The notes: generated from the sequence alone by a model not told the origin. 63,840 nucleotides of DNA from an uncultured Elusimicrobia bacterium (GCA_903881545.1 CAIRTQ010000052.1:1-63840), one strand, 5' to 3'. Positions 9,712 to 19,496 are shown, counted from the stretch's first letter. A program made the numbers and translations.

Positions 9712-10494
9712 ATGCTCTTGCCCCGAGTGCTCACAGCTGTCGTCGGCATCCCCCTGCTGCTCTGGCTCATCCACGCCGGGGGCCTGGCCTGGGTCGGCTT
9801 CGTGGTTGCGGTCGCGGTGCTCTGCGTCTACGAATACGGCCTCATCCTGGCCGCGGGCGGCCGGCCCGTGCAGCGCCTGAACCTGCTTTTCTGCGGCGGG
9901 GCCCTGGCCCTGAGCGTGGCCCTGGGCGGCCCCAGCGAGGCGGTGCTGACCGCCGTGACGGCCGTCGTGGTCCTGCGCGAGATGTTCAGCCGCCAGCGCT
10001 CCTTGGAGCGGCTTTGCTTCACCCTCTTCGGCGCTCTGTTCCTGGGTTGGATGCCCGCGCACCTGGCGCTCATCCGCGGCCTGCGCCCCGACGGGGAGAA
10101 GCTGACCTTCCTGATCTTCATCACGATCTGGATCCTGGACACGGCCGCCTACGCCGCTGGCAAATCCTTCGGCCGCCACAAGCTCGCCGGGGGCCTCAGC
10201 CCCAAGAAGACCTGGGAAGGCGCCGTGGCGGGCTGGCTGGGCGCCGTGGGCGCGGCCCTGCTGTTGCGCGGCCTGCTGCGGCCGGAGTCCCTGGGGCCGC
10301 TGGGAGCCCTGGCCCTGGGCGCCCTGCTCGGCGTGTGCGGACAGCTTTCGGACCTGGCCGAATCCTTGGTCAAGCGCGCGGTCGGCGCCAAGGATTCCGG
10401 CAACCTTCTCCCCGGCCACGGAGGCATCATGGACCGTTTCGACGCTTTCATCCTGGCGGCGCCCGCCGCTTATTATTTCCTGATCCTGAGGTAA
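9712..10494 (+). CDS. cdsA: Phosphatidate cytidylyltransferase
   Basis: 260 aa from ATG 9712 (AAAGGA upstream). An integral membrane enzyme that makes CDP-diacylglycerol, the precursor of phospholipids. The family signature is complete: SLVKRAVGAKDSGNLLPGHG followed by GIMDRFD at the C-terminus. Several hydrophobic helices run from residue 1. In many bacteria uppS precedes and dxr follows this gene; neither is here, and rseP starts 2 nt downstream. Confidence 0.93.
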   Translation: MLLPRVLTAVVGIPLLLWLIHAGGLAWVGFVVAVAVLCVYEYGLILAAGGRPVQRLNLLFCGGALALSVALGGPSEAVLTAVTAVVVLREMFSRQRSLERLCFTLFGALFLGWMPAHLALIRGLRPDGEKLTFLIFITIWILDTAAYAAGKSFGRHKLAGGLSPKKTWEGAVAGWLGAVGAALLLRGLLRPESLGPLGALALGALLGVCGQLSDLAESLVKRAVGAKDSGNLLPGHGGIMDRFDAFILAAPAAYYFLILR

Positions 10495-10495
10495 C

Positions 10496-11599
10496 ATGCA
10501 AAATTTCATCTCTGCGTCCGGCTATTACCTGCAGACCTTCTGGGCTGAGATCCTGACCTTCGGCCTGGTCATCTTCCTTCACGAACTGGGGCATTTCCTC
10601 ATGTGCCGCAGGCTGGGCGTGCGGGTGGAGAAGTTCGCCTTCGGCATGGGCCCGGAGCTCTTCGGCGTGACCCGGGGCGAGACCCGCTATTCGGTGCGCG
10701 CCTTGCCCCTGGGCGGCTTCGTCAAGCTGGCCGGAGAGGAGCTCACCGACTGCATCGGCAAGCCCGACGAGTATTACAGCCAGGCCTGGTACCGGCGCCT
10801 GGCCATCGTCTATGCGGGTCCGGTCATGAACTACCTGCTGGCTTTCTGCCTCTTCACTGGGGTCATCTATTGGAAGGGATTGCCCGAGACCAGCGACGAG
10901 CCGGTCATCGGAAACCTGGCCACGGGTTTCCCGGCCGACCGGGCCGGCATCCAGATCGGCGACCGCGTCCTCTCCGTCGACGGCTCTGCGGTGGCGACCT
11001 GGAAGCAGCTCTCCGGCGCCGTCCACGCCAAGCCCAAGAAGGAGATCACGCTGCGCTACAGCCGCGACGGCAAGGAGTTCACCGCCCAGCTGACCACGCG
11101 GCTGGACGAGGGCAGCGGCAACGGCGTCATCGGCATTGTGTCCAAGTCCACCTTCAAGCCCGTGGGCCCGCTGACCGCGGTCGGGGAGGGCGCGGCCCAG
11201 TGCTACAACCTCACCGTGTACACGGTGAGCACCATCGCCTCCAAGATCCATAGCCGCCAGCGGCCGGACCTGGCCGGACCCGTCGGAATATTCCAGATGG
11301 TCCACCGCGCCGCGCACTCGGGCTGGGACGACCTGATCTTCCTCATTGGGCTCATCTCCGTGGCCATCGGATTCTTCAACCTACTGCCGGTACCCCTGCT
11401 CGACGGCGGCTGGGCGGTGATGTTCTTATGGGAAGGGATCTCCCGCCGTAAGCTCACCCCGAACGCCACCAACCGGGCCAACAGCGTGGGCCTGGTGTTT
11501 TTGGGGATGCTCTTGCTGTTTGCCACCTACAGCGACCTGCTGCGCTGGCGCGAGGACCATGCCGCGCGCCCGGCCCCGGCCGCCACGGCCGCGCCTTAG
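10496..11599 (+). CDS. rseP: RseP-family site-2 metalloprotease
   Basis: 367 aa membrane zinc protease. HELGHFLMCRRLGVRVEKF carries HExxH near residue 27, and NLLPVPLLDGG near 300 supplies the third zinc ligand region. A PDZ domain lies between (about 130-210; GFPADRAGIQIGDRVLSVDG). Cleaves transmembrane segments in envelope stress signalling and removes remnant signal peptides. Part of a tight unit with cdsA. Confidence 0.93.
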   Translation: MQNFISASGYYLQTFWAEILTFGLVIFLHELGHFLMCRRLGVRVEKFAFGMGPELFGVTRGETRYSVRALPLGGFVKLAGEELTDCIGKPDEYYSQAWYRRLAIVYAGPVMNYLLAFCLFTGVIYWKGLPETSDEPVIGNLATGFPADRAGIQIGDRVLSVDGSAVATWKQLSGAVHAKPKKEITLRYSRDGKEFTAQLTTRLDEGSGNGVIGIVSKSTFKPVGPLTAVGEGAAQCYNLTVYTVSTIASKIHSRQRPDLAGPVGIFQMVHRAAHSGWDDLIFLIGLISVAIGFFNLLPVPLLDGGWAVMFLWEGISRRKLTPNATNRANSVGLVFLGMLLLFATYSDLLRWREDHAARPAPAATAAP

Positions 11600-11604
11600 G
11601 AGGC

Positions 11605-11630
11605 TTGACCGGACCCAAATTTGGTATAAT
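11605..11630 (+). promoter_or_regulatory. Promoter of the rimP-nusA-infB operon
   Basis: TTGACC at 11605-11610 and extended -10 TTTGGTATAAT at 11620-11630 (spacing 14, short, but the TGG extension compensates). Transcription would start near 11637, ahead of an intrinsic terminator. Confidence 0.65.
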
Positions 11631-11654
11631 CGTCGCACAGCCTTAAAGCACCAG

Positions 11655-11684
11655 AAAGTGGCTGCCGGAGAAGCCACTTTTTTT
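11655..11684 (+). terminator. Intrinsic terminator/attenuator in the rimP leader
   Basis: A 9-bp stem AAAGTGGCT/AGCCACTTT with an 8-nt loop is followed by a run of seven T (11678-11684). It lies between the promoter and the Shine-Dalgarno AAGGAGG (11691-11697) of rimP. Placement after a promoter and before the first gene suggests attenuation of the nusA operon rather than simple termination of rseP. Confidence 0.75.
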
Positions 11685-11701
11685 ATTCTCAAGGAGGCGG
11701 C

Positions 11702-12157
11702 ATGGACACGACCCAGATAGAGCAGCTTCTCGCCCCCCTCCTCACCCAGGAGTCCGCGGAGTTGGTGGACTTGCAGATCATCCAAGAGCGCGGCTCCCGG
11801 ACCCTGCGCTTCTTCCTGGACAAGCCGGGCGGCATCACTTTAGACGACTGCGAGCACCTCTCCAACCGTATCGGGGCCCTGCTCGACGAGTCCAACGCCT
11901 TCAGCGGCTCCTATGTCCTGGAGGTCTCCTCCCCGGGCCTGGACCGGGTCATCAAGAAGGCAGCGGATTTCGAGCGCTTCAAGGGCAAGGCCGTGCAGGT
12001 CCGGCTCAAGCTGGCGCAGGACGGCCAGCGCAATTTCAAGGGGACCCTGCTGGGGTTCTCGGAAGGCAAGGTCGCGGTGGAGTGCGAGGGGACGCGGTAC
12101 GAGTTCTCCCTTGCGCTCATCGCGGAGACCCGGTTGGATTACCGGGCGGAGGTATAA
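11702..12157 (+). CDS. rimP: Ribosome maturation factor RimP
   Basis: 151 aa. LRFFLDKPGGITLDDCEHLS and YVLEVSSPGLDR are the RimP core motifs; the C-terminal SH3-like domain follows. Assists 30S assembly. First gene of the rimP-nusA-infB unit, with a strong SD AAGGAGG. Confidence 0.94.
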   Translation: MDTTQIEQLLAPLLTQESAELVDLQIIQERGSRTLRFFLDKPGGITLDDCEHLSNRIGALLDESNAFSGSYVLEVSSPGLDRVIKKAADFERFKGKAVQVRLKLAQDGQRNFKGTLLGFSEGKVAVECEGTRYEFSLALIAETRLDYRAEV

Positions 12158-12163
12158 TTCGTC

Positions 12164-13444
12164 ATGGCGAAATCAGAATTGGTCCTGGCTTTGGAGCAGT
12201 TGGAGCGCGAGAAGAACATCCGCAAGGACGACGTCCTCAAGATGATCGAAGAAGCGGTGGTCAACTCGCTGCGCAAGCACGTGGGCATGGACGCCGTCAT
12301 CGAGGCCTCCATCGACCCCGAGACCGCGGAGTTCCTGGCCAACGTGGTCAAGACGGTGGTCGAGACCGTCGTCGAGCCGGAGAAGGAGATCGGCCTGGCC
12401 GAGGCCAAGCGGCATAAGAAGGACGCGGTCGTGGGCGAGGTGCTCAGGCTGCCCACGCCCGTGACGGACTTCGCCCGCATCGCGGCCCAGACCGCCAAGC
12501 AGGTGCTGGCCCAGAAGATCCGCGAGAAGGAACGCGATGTCCTCTACGATGAGTATAAGCCCAAGGAAGGCGAGATCGTCACCGGCTCTGTGCACCGCTT
12601 CCTGGAGCGCAATGTCATCGTGGATATCGGCAAGACCGAGGCTATCCTGCCCGTGCGCGAGCAGATCCGCCGGGAGCGCTATGTCGTGGGCGGCAACGTG
12701 CGCGCCATGATCCTGCGCGTGGACAAGGCCCAGCGCGGTCCTCAGGTCGTCCTGTCCCGGGCGGCGCCCCTGTTCCTCAAGCGCCTGTTCGAGCTCGAGG
12801 TTCCGGAAATCACGGAGAAGATCGTGGAGATCGTCGAGGTCGCCCGCGAGCCGGGCTTCCGGGCCAAGGTCGTGGTCAAGTCCAACGACCCCAAGATCGA
12901 CCCGGTCGGCTCCTGCGTGGGACTGCGCGGTTCGCGCATCCGCAGCATCATGAACGAGCTGGCGGGCGAGCGCATCGATTTGATCCCGTACGACGCGCAG
13001 ATTGAGAAATACCTGGCCAACTCCCTGGCGCCTGCCAAGGTAGAATCGGTGCGGGTGCTCGACGCGCAGAACCAGCGCGCCGAGGCTTTGGTCAGCGAGG
13101 AGCACCTGGCTTTGGCCATCGGCAAGGACGGCCAGAATGTGCGTCTCGCCTGCCGGCTGACCGGCTGGGAGATCGCGGTCAAGACGCAGCCCAAGGCCGC
13201 CGCTGTCGCGGAGCCGCCGGCGGGGTTGAGCTCCCTGGAGGGCGTCGGCGCCAAGACCGCCGAGATCCTGGCCGCGGGCGGCTTCGCCGATCCCGCCGCT
13301 TTGGCCGCCTGCGCGCCAGAGGCGCTCACCGCCCTGGAGGGCATCGGGGAGAAGACCGCGCTCAAGATCATCGCCAGCGCCAAGGAATATGTCGCGGCGC
13401 AGTCCGTCCCGCCGGCCGGGCCCGGGGACGCGGCCGCTGCATAA
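12164..13444 (+). CDS. nusA: Transcription termination/antitermination factor NusA
   Basis: 426 aa. N-terminal RNA-polymerase-binding domain (1-125), S1 domain (about 135-200; GEIVTGSVHRFLERNVIVDIG), and KH1/KH2 (PVGSCVGLRGSRIRSIMNEL, then LAIGKDGQNVRLACRLTGWE). The C-terminus carries two helix-hairpin-helix units (SLEGVGAKTAEIL and ALEGIGEKTALKII) in place of the acidic repeats of E. coli. Could itself act on the attenuator upstream of rimP. Confidence 0.96.
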   Translation: MAKSELVLALEQLEREKNIRKDDVLKMIEEAVVNSLRKHVGMDAVIEASIDPETAEFLANVVKTVVETVVEPEKEIGLAEAKRHKKDAVVGEVLRLPTPVTDFARIAAQTAKQVLAQKIREKERDVLYDEYKPKEGEIVTGSVHRFLERNVIVDIGKTEAILPVREQIRRERYVVGGNVRAMILRVDKAQRGPQVVLSRAAPLFLKRLFELEVPEITEKIVEIVEVAREPGFRAKVVVKSNDPKIDPVGSCVGLRGSRIRSIMNELAGERIDLIPYDAQIEKYLANSLAPAKVESVRVLDAQNQRAEALVSEEHLALAIGKDGQNVRLACRLTGWEIAVKTQPKAAAVAEPPAGLSSLEGVGAKTAEILAAGGFADPAALAACAPEALTALEGIGEKTALKIIASAKEYVAAQSVPPAGPGDAAAA

Positions 13445-15994
13445 ATGCTAACATTGAAAGAAATGGAAAAGAAGAAGACGGAGAAGGCCGAGGGGGTTGC
13501 CAAAAAAGCCCCTAAAGCGGTGACGAAGAAAGCCGCCCCCAAGAAGGCCGCCGCGAGCAAGTCCAAGACCGCTGCCAAGAAAAATGGTGCCTCCGGCGTA
13601 ATCGAGACCGCGGCCGAGACCCGCAGCGTCCAGGAAGAAGGCTCGATCGCGCCTCCGTCGCAAAACCTGGTTTCCGCTTTCGACCTGTTCCGCAAGAAGA
13701 AGCTCCTGCATTCCACCGGACCGACCGTGACGCGCTTGGCGCCCGGCGCTTCCTTGCCCAAGCCCCCTCCTCTGCCTAAGCCCGTGATTGTCGAGGCGCC
13801 TGCGCCTGCGACTGGTGTCATTAAGCAGACCCCTTCTTCTGTCGTGGTGCCTGCGGCGCAGGCGGCCGGTGCCGTCCCTGTTGCCCCCGTTCCGGCCCAG
13901 CCCGCCTCTGCCGGCGCCGCTCCTGTCGTCCCAGTCTCGGCTACCCCCGCCGTTGCGGGTGCGGCACCCGCTGTCGCTCCCGCGGCCTCAGCCTCCCCGG
14001 CCGTCCCGACCGCGCCCCAGGCGCCGGCCCGTCCGATGCAATCGACGCGGATCGGTCCCCCCGCGCCGCGCCCGCCTATGGGTGCTCGCGCTCCGGCTCC
14101 CGGAGCCCGGCCCGGCCCGCGGCAGAGCTTCCGTCCCGGTTCCCGTCCCGGCTCCAAGCCCGCGCCCAGGCACGATGCCCGGCCCGCCGCCGTCCCGGCC
14201 CAGGAGTCCAAGTCTTCTCTCAAGAAGCTGAAGATTTCCACCATGATGACCGTGCGCGAGCTGGCCGAGCACATGGACGTCAAGTCCCCGGACGTGATCA
14301 AGAAGCTCATGAACCTGGGCATCTTCGCGACCATCAACCAGCGTCTGGAAGCGGAGTCCGCCGCCATCGTGGCCGCGGAGTTCGGCTTTGAACTCGATCT
14401 CCAGCCCCTCTACAAGGAGGCCGAGATCTCGTCGGCTCCCGAGGCGGAGAAGCCCGAATCCCTCAAGCCGCGGGCGCCGGTGGTCACGGTCATGGGCCAT
14501 GTGGACCATGGCAAAACCAAGCTCCTGGACGCCATCCGTTCGGCGCGCGTCGCCGAGGGCGAGTCCGGCGGCATCACCCAGCATATCGGCGCCTACCGGG
14601 CGCACACCGCCAAGGGCGACATCGTTTTCCTGGACACTCCCGGCCACGAGGCTTTCACGGCCATGCGCGCCCGCGGGGCCAGGGTGACCGACATCGTGGT
14701 GCTGGTGGTTTCCGCCACCGACGGGGTCATGCCCCAGACCGTGGAGGCCATCGATCACGCCAAGGCCGCCGATGTCCCCATCGTGGTCGCGGTCAATAAG
14801 ATCGACCTGCCCGGCGCCAACCCGCAGAAGATCCGCCAGGATTTAGCCAACCGCGGCATCCAGCCCGAGGAGTGGGGCGGCAAGAACATCTTCGTGGACG
14901 TCTCGGCCAAGATGAATCTCCACATCGACACCCTGCTGGATATGATCGCCTTGCAGGCCGAGATGCTCGACCTCAAGGCCAACCCGGACCGCCCCGCTTA
15001 CGGCGTGGTCCTGGAAGCCCGTCTCGACCCCAGGAAGGGCGTGGTGGCCACGGTGCTGGTCCAGGCCGGGACGCTCAAGCCTGGCGACGCCTTCGTGGCC
15101 GGGCTGGCCTACGGCAAGGTCAAGGCCCTGCATGACGACACGGGCAAGCGCATCATCTCCGCCGGGCCCGCGACGCCGGTCGAGGTCCTGGGCATCATGA
15201 ACACGCCCCAGGCGGGCGATGTCTTCAATGTTCTGCCCGACGAGCGCCAGGCCCGCGAGATCTCTGAGCGCCGCGCGCTCATCTACCGCGAGCAGGCCCT
15301 GGCCCACCAGCGGCACATGACGCTGGTCGGCCTCAAGAGCCGCATCTCCTCCACCGGGGGCAAGGCGGCCAAGGACCTCAACATCGTGCTCAAGGCCGAC
15401 GTGCAGGGCTCGCTGCAGGCCCTCAAGGATTCCCTGGAAGGGCTCTCCACCTCCGAATGCCGCGTGCGCATCATTCACGGAGAGGTGGGCAACGCCAACG
15501 AGTCCGACATCCTGCTGGCCTCGGCCTCCGACGCCGTGGCCATGCTGTTCCACACCACGGCCGACACGCGCGCCGAGGAGCTCGCCGCCCGCGAGGGCGT
15601 CGAGGTGCGCAAGTACGAAATCATCTACGATCTCATCGCCGACGTCAAGGCGGCCCTGGAAGGCCTGCTGGAGCCCGAGATCGTCGAGGTCCTGGTGGGC
15701 AAGGGCGAGATCCGCAACGTCTTCAGCGTCAAGGCCGGCCGCGTGGCGGGCTGCTTCATCCGCGAGGGCAAGGTTGCGCGCGGCGGGCTGGTGCGCGTCA
15801 AGCGCGGCACTGCGGAGGTCTACTCCGGACGGGTCAGCACGCTCAAGCACTTCAAGGAAGATGTCAAGGAAGTGGAGAAGGCCATGGAGTGCGGCATGGA
15901 CTTTGAGGGCTTCAAGGCCTTCGAGCCCGGTGACCAGCTCGAGTTTTACGTCAAGGAGAGCCGCACCCGGCGCCTGAGCAGTTCCCCCAAGTAA
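13445..15994 (+). CDS. infB: Translation initiation factor IF-2
   Basis: 849 aa. The first about 260 residues are a Lys/Ala tract then an Ala/Pro/Val-rich linker. IF2N-like domain ([20 protein letters not shown]) follows. G1 is [10 protein letters not shown]3 DTPGHEAF, G4 NKID. C-terminal domains II-IV include [17 protein letters not shown]. Brings initiator tRNA to the 30S subunit. ATG follows the nusA stop directly. Shorter forms from internal starts, as in E. coli, cannot be excluded. Confidence 0.97.
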   Translation: MLTLKEMEKKKTEKAEGVAKKAPKAVTKKAAPKKAAASKSKTAAKKNGASGVIETAAETRSVQEEGSIAPPSQNLVSAFDLFRKKKLLHSTGPTVTRLAPGASLPKPPPLPKPVIVEAPAPATGVIKQTPSSVVVPAAQAAGAVPVAPVPAQPASAGAAPVVPVSATPAVAGAAPAVAPAASASPAVPTAPQAPARPMQSTRIGPPAPRPPMGARAPAPGARPGPRQSFRPGSRPGSKPAPRHDARPAAVPAQESKSSLKKLKISTMMTVRELAEHMDVKSPDVIKKLMNLGIFATINQRLEAESAAIVAAEFGFELDLQPLYKEAEISSAPEAEKPESLKPRAPVVTVMGHVDHGKTKLLDAIRSARVAEGESGGITQHIGAYRAHTAKGDIVFLDTPGHEAFTAMRARGARVTDIVVLVVSATDGVMPQTVEAIDHAKAADVPIVVAVNKIDLPGANPQKIRQDLANRGIQPEEWGGKNIFVDVSAKMNLHIDTLLDMIALQAEMLDLKANPDRPAYGVVLEARLDPRKGVVATVLVQAGTLKPGDAFVAGLAYGKVKALHDDTGKRIISAGPATPVEVLGIMNTPQAGDVFNVLPDERQAREISERRALIYREQALAHQRHMTLVGLKSRISSTGGKAAKDLNIVLKADVQGSLQALKDSLEGLSTSECRVRIIHGEVGNANESDILLASASDAVAMLFHTTADTRAEELAAREGVEVRKYEIIYDLIADVKAALEGLLEPEIVEVLVGKGEIRNVFSVKAGRVAGCFIREGKVARGGLVRVKRGTAEVYSGRVSTLKHFKEDVKEVEKAMECGMDFEGFKAFEPGDQLEFYVKESRTRRLSSSPK

Positions 15995-16035
15995 GGGGGC
16001 CAGCGCCGGGGCCGCTACGCGGGGGAGCCACAGCC

Positions 16036-16386
16036 ATGTTCGAACGTAACGACCGCCTGCGCGAGCTGTTCCGCGGCGAAATCGCCAAGGCCCTGCGCGA
16101 AATCAAGGACCCGGGGCTGGGCGGCCTGCTCACCATCACCGGCGTCGATTTGAGCGTGGACCGCAAGACCCTGAAGGTCTTCTACTCGGTGCTGGGCACC
16201 CCGCAGGAACGCCACCGCACCCAGCGCGCCCTGGCGCGCAGCGCGTCCTACATCCACCACCTGCTCATCAAACGCCTGGCGCTCAAGCTGGTGCCTAAGG
16301 TCGAGTTCCATTTCGATGACACCCCGCGCCGGGCCACCCGGATCGACAAGCTCCTCTCGGACCTTGAGGAGGAGCGCGGCAAGTGA
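16036..16386 (+). CDS. rbfA: Ribosome-binding factor A
   Basis: 116 aa. RLRELFRGEIAKALREIKDP, ITGVDLSVDRKTLKVFYSVLG and PKVEFHFDDTPRRATRIDKLL are the RbfA pattern, including the KH-like fold and its C-terminal helix. Late 30S maturation and cold adaptation. Stop overlaps the truB GTG start (GTGA). Confidence 0.95.
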   Translation: MFERNDRLRELFRGEIAKALREIKDPGLGGLLTITGVDLSVDRKTLKVFYSVLGTPQERHRTQRALARSASYIHHLLIKRLALKLVPKVEFHFDDTPRRATRIDKLLSDLEEERGK

Positions 16387-17110
16387 CCCAGCTCTCGGGC
16401 CTGTTGCTCTTCGACAAGCCGGCGGGCTGGACCTCTCACGACGCGGTGGCGGCCTTCCGGCGCATGCTGCCCGTCGGGGTCAAGGTCGGCCATTGCGGCA
16501 CGCTCGACCCCCTGGCCACGGGCCTGCTCATCCTTCTGGTGGGCGCCTGCACGCGCCTGCAGGCGCGCCTGCAAGGGCTCGACAAGATCTACGCCGGCCG
16601 CATCCGCCTGGGCGTATCCACCGACACTGGCGACGTGACCGGCCGGGTCCTGGAGCAGAAGCCCGTCCCCCCCTCGATCTCAGCCAGGTCCAGGCCGTTC
16701 TGGACGGCCTGCACGGTTGTCTGGAGACGGCCGCCCCCGCCTATTCCGCGGTGAAGTATAAGGGCAAGCCCCTCTATAAGTACGCCCGCGCCGGCATCGC
16801 GGTGCCGCCCAAGCCCCGCACCACCACCGTCTACGCCTGGTCGGCGCTGGCCTTGGATATGCCGGACTTCGAGCACCGCCTGGTCTGCGCCAGCGGCACC
16901 TATGTGCGCTCTCTGGCCGAGCTGGTGGGCCAGAAGCTGGGCTGCGGGGCCGCGGTGGCGACCTTGCGGCGCGAGCGCATCGCGGGCTTCCGCATCGAGG
17001 ACGCCCTGACCTTGGAGCAGGTCAAGACCATGGACCGGGAAGGCCTGCGCCGGCTGATGACCTCGTCCTTGGTCGGCCTGGGCGAGGCCTTGGCCGTCAA
17101 GCTCTCTTGA
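16383..17110 (+). CDS. truB: tRNA pseudouridine(55) synthase, split by a frameshift in a C7 run
   Basis: Starts at GTG 16383. The first frame encodes LLLFDKPAGWTSHDAV and the catalytic GHCGTLDPLATG, then leaves the TruB sequence after EQKPVPP. The homology resumes in frame 2 from 16673: LDLSQVQAVLDGLHG, AYSAVKYKGKPLYKYAR, ASGTYVRSLAELVGQ. The junction is a run of seven C at 16667-16673; one extra C (or a -1 slip of the ribosome) restores a single product of about 242 aa. May be a sequencing error, a recent mutation, or frameshifting. It converts U55 in the tRNA T-loop. Confidence 0.85.
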
Positions 17111-17490
17111 ATCAGCTCCTGCGCGGCCAGGTGGTCGCGGGCTCCGCCTTAGGCCGACAGCTGGGCTTTCCCACGGCCAACCTGACGGCCTGGACCGGGG
17201 ACCTCCCGGCCTGGGGCGTCTACGAGGTGGAGGCGGTCTGGGACGGCGCGGCCCATTCGGCCCTGTGCGACGTCGGGGTCAGGCCCACGGTCGGCCCGCG
17301 CGGCGCGGTCCGGGTCGAGGTCCATGTCCCGGGCTTCACAGGGGACCTCCTCGGCAAGGAGCTGACCGTCCGCTTCGTTCGCAAGATCCGGGACGAGCGC
17401 AAGTTCGCTTCCCTCGACGAGCTCGCGGCCCAGATCCGCAAGGACGTGGCTTCCCTGAACTCCCACCTCCCCAGCCGCAAGCCGCAATAG
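17107..17490 (+). CDS. Stand-alone riboflavin kinase domain (RibF C-terminal half)
   Basis: 127 aa from TTG 17107, overlapping the truB stop (TTGA). GSALGRQLGFPTANL is the riboflavin kinase flavin/ATP loop and CDVGVRPTVG the following strand; VRFVRKIRDERKF is the family C-terminus. Makes FMN from riboflavin. In most bacteria at this locus the enzyme is bifunctional RibF with an N-terminal FAD synthetase domain (about 180 aa); that half is missing here, since truB occupies the upstream sequence. FAD synthesis must come from elsewhere. Confidence 0.82.
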   Translation: MNQLLRGQVVAGSALGRQLGFPTANLTAWTGDLPAWGVYEVEAVWDGAAHSALCDVGVRPTVGPRGAVRVEVHVPGFTGDLLGKELTVRFVRKIRDERKFASLDELAAQIRKDVASLNSHLPSRKPQ

Positions 17491-17498
17491 AGCGCTCC

Positions 17499-18803
17499 AT
17501 GGGCAGGCCCAAACGCGTTTCTGTCGTCACCTTGGGCTGTTCCAAGAACCTCGTTGATTCCGAGGCCATCCTGGGTCAGCTCCGGGCCAACGGCTTCAAG
17601 GCTACGCACTCAGAGGATGAGTCCGGCACCCCAGATATCGTCATCGTCAATACCTGCGGCTTCATCGCCAGCGCCAAGAAGGAATCCATAGATGAGATCC
17701 TGCGTTTTGCCCAGGCCAAGAAGAGCGGCCGCATCGCCAGGCTTATCGTCACCGGCTGCCTCTCCGAGCGCTACCGCAAGGAGCTCAAGAGCGACATCCC
17801 CGAGGTGGACGCCTTCTTCGGTACGCACGAGCTGCCCGGCCTGCTGCGTGCCCTGGGCGCCGACTACAAGCGCGAGCTTCTGGGCGAGCGCCTGCTGGCC
17901 ACCCCGCGGCATTATGCCTACTTCAAGATTTCCGAAGGCTGCGACCGCGCCTGCTCGTTCTGTGCCATCCCGCTGATGCGCGGTCGGCTTGTCTCCCGGA
18001 CCATGAAGGATCTTGCGGCCGAGGCCCGGCGCCTGGCCCGGCAGGGCGTCAAGGAACTGCTCCTCATCGCCCAGGACTCCACCGCCTATGGCCTCGACCT
18101 CTACGGCAAGCGCCGCCTGGCCGACCTGCTCAAGACCCTCTCTGACGTGGAAGGCATCGGCTGGATTCGCCTGCACTACGCCTTTCCGAGCGGCTTTCCC
18201 CGCGACGCCCTCGCCGTGATGGCTGAGCGCCCCAACATCTGCAAATACCTGGACCTGCCCTTGCAGCACATCAATGACCGCCTGCTGGCCTCCATGCGGC
18301 GGGGCACCACCCGCAAGCGCACCGATGCGCTCATCGCGGACATCCGGCAGCGCGTGCCGGGCATCACCCTGCGTACCACGCTCATAGCCGGCTATCCGGG
18401 CGAGACGCGCCGGGAGCATGAGGAGCTTTTGCAGTGGGCCGCGGCCATGCGCTTCGAGCGCCTGGGCGTGTTCGAATACTCTCACGAGGAGAACACACGG
18501 GCCTTTGCCCTGGCCGACGACGTCCCCGCGCGGGAGAAGAAGCGCCGCGCTGGTGCGCTGCTGGCCCAGCAGCAGGGAATATCGCGGAAGATCAACGCGG
18601 CCAAGGTCGGCCGGACCTTGCCTGTCCTGGTGGACCGTAGGGAAGGCGGCGTCTTCGTGGGCCGCACCGAGGCCGACTCGCCCGAGGTGGACAACGAGGT
18701 GTTCGTGAAAGCGCCCGCGGCACGATTGCAGATCGGTGAATTCGCCCAGGTCCGGATCACCGGGTCAGCGGAGTACGACCTCAACGCCGAGCCCGCCGCC
18801 TAA
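17499..18803 (+). CDS. rimO: Ribosomal protein S12 methylthiotransferase
   Basis: 434 aa from ATG 17499. TLGCSKNLVDSE is the N-terminal methylthiotransferase cluster domain, ISEGCDRACSFCAIPLMRG gives the radical SAM CX3CX2C, and a TRAM domain closes the protein. ALSO diagnostic of RimO over MiaB: LRTTLIAGYPGET and FEYSHEENTRAFAL. Adds a methylthio group to an Asp of S12. Stop codon shares CTAA with the convergent lytic transglycosylase gene. Confidence 0.95.
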   Translation: MGRPKRVSVVTLGCSKNLVDSEAILGQLRANGFKATHSEDESGTPDIVIVNTCGFIASAKKESIDEILRFAQAKKSGRIARLIVTGCLSERYRKELKSDIPEVDAFFGTHELPGLLRALGADYKRELLGERLLATPRHYAYFKISEGCDRACSFCAIPLMRGRLVSRTMKDLAAEARRLARQGVKELLLIAQDSTAYGLDLYGKRRLADLLKTLSDVEGIGWIRLHYAFPSGFPRDALAVMAERPNICKYLDLPLQHINDRLLASMRRGTTRKRTDALIADIRQRVPGITLRTTLIAGYPGETRREHEELLQWAAAMRFERLGVFEYSHEENTRAFALADDVPAREKKRRAGALLAQQQGISRKINAAKVGRTLPVLVDRREGGVFVGRTEADSPEVDNEVFVKAPAARLQIGEFAQVRITGSAEYDLNAEPAA

Positions 18804-19489
18804 GGCAGGGTGTCTTCGCGGGCCAGGAGCGGCTCGGGGCCGGGTCGCTTGGGGCTGCGGCGGAACTCGGAAACATCCGAGTGATAGAAGAGGAGCACCT
18901 TCCTGACGTAGTTGCGGGTCTGCCGCATCCAGCTGTTCTGCTTCAGCGCCCGGGGACCGGCGTTGTAGGCGGCCACGATGCGCTCTTGCACCCATAGGGG
19001 CGCGTCAGCATAGGCCATGCCCTTGAGATGGTACTGTCGCCAGGCGGCCGCGTAGAGGACCGCCAGGTAGGCCGAGCCGGCGGCTATGTTGCCCTCGGGC
19101 GTGGCCAGGGCCTGTCGGGAATATCCCAGTTCCTGCGCGGTGAGGGGCAGTATCTGCATGAGCCCGCGGGCGCCGCGCGGGGATAGCGCCGAGCCGTCGA
19201 ACTCGGACTCCGCCGCGATGATGGCCTTGATGAGGCGTGGGTTGAGGCTGCGGCGGGAGGCGTTCTCCAGGATGATGTCGTCGTAGCGGTCGGTGACCTC
19301 GGGATGCCCGGAAAGGACGTGGAAGGTGTACCTATAGGCCGGGCTGGGCCAAGGCACGGACACAACCAGGGCCGTTGGCTTGGCTTTAGGGGAGGCCGGG
19401 TCAGGGCTGACGGCGTGAGCGCAGAGGATAGAAACGAATACTACGCCCGAAACCCAGGCCAGAAGCGACTTGCGCTTGGCGCTGCTCAA
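18800..19489 (-). CDS. Exported lytic transglycosylase (SLT domain)
   Basis: 229 aa with a TTG start, chosen because TATAAT lies 7 nt upstream. The N-terminus (LLAWVSGVVFVSILCAHA) is a signal peptide or anchor. The SLT fold has the catalytic Glu in AAESEFDGSALSP, then GARGLMQILPLTAQELG and AYNAGPRAL. Cleaves peptidoglycan glycan strands to 1,6-anhydro-MurNAc products, which the AnmK and AmgK/MurU-like enzymes in this window could recycle. Confidence 0.88.
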   Translation of the reverse strand: MSSAKRKSLLAWVSGVVFVSILCAHAVSPDPASPKAKPTALVVSVPWPSPAYRYTFHVLSGHPEVTDRYDDIILENASRRSLNPRLIKAIIAAESEFDGSALSPRGARGLMQILPLTAQELGYSRQALATPEGNIAAGSAYLAVLYAAAWRQYHLKGMAYADAPLWVQERIVAAYNAGPRALKQNSWMRQTRNYVRKVLLFYHSDVSEFRRSPKRPGPEPLLAREDTLP

Positions 19490-19496
19490 CCCTATA

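Noticed and set aside
13445-14230. Ala/Pro/Lys-rich first third of infB as a separate gene
   Set aside because: It is in frame with IF-2 and is the usual variable linker region of this factor.
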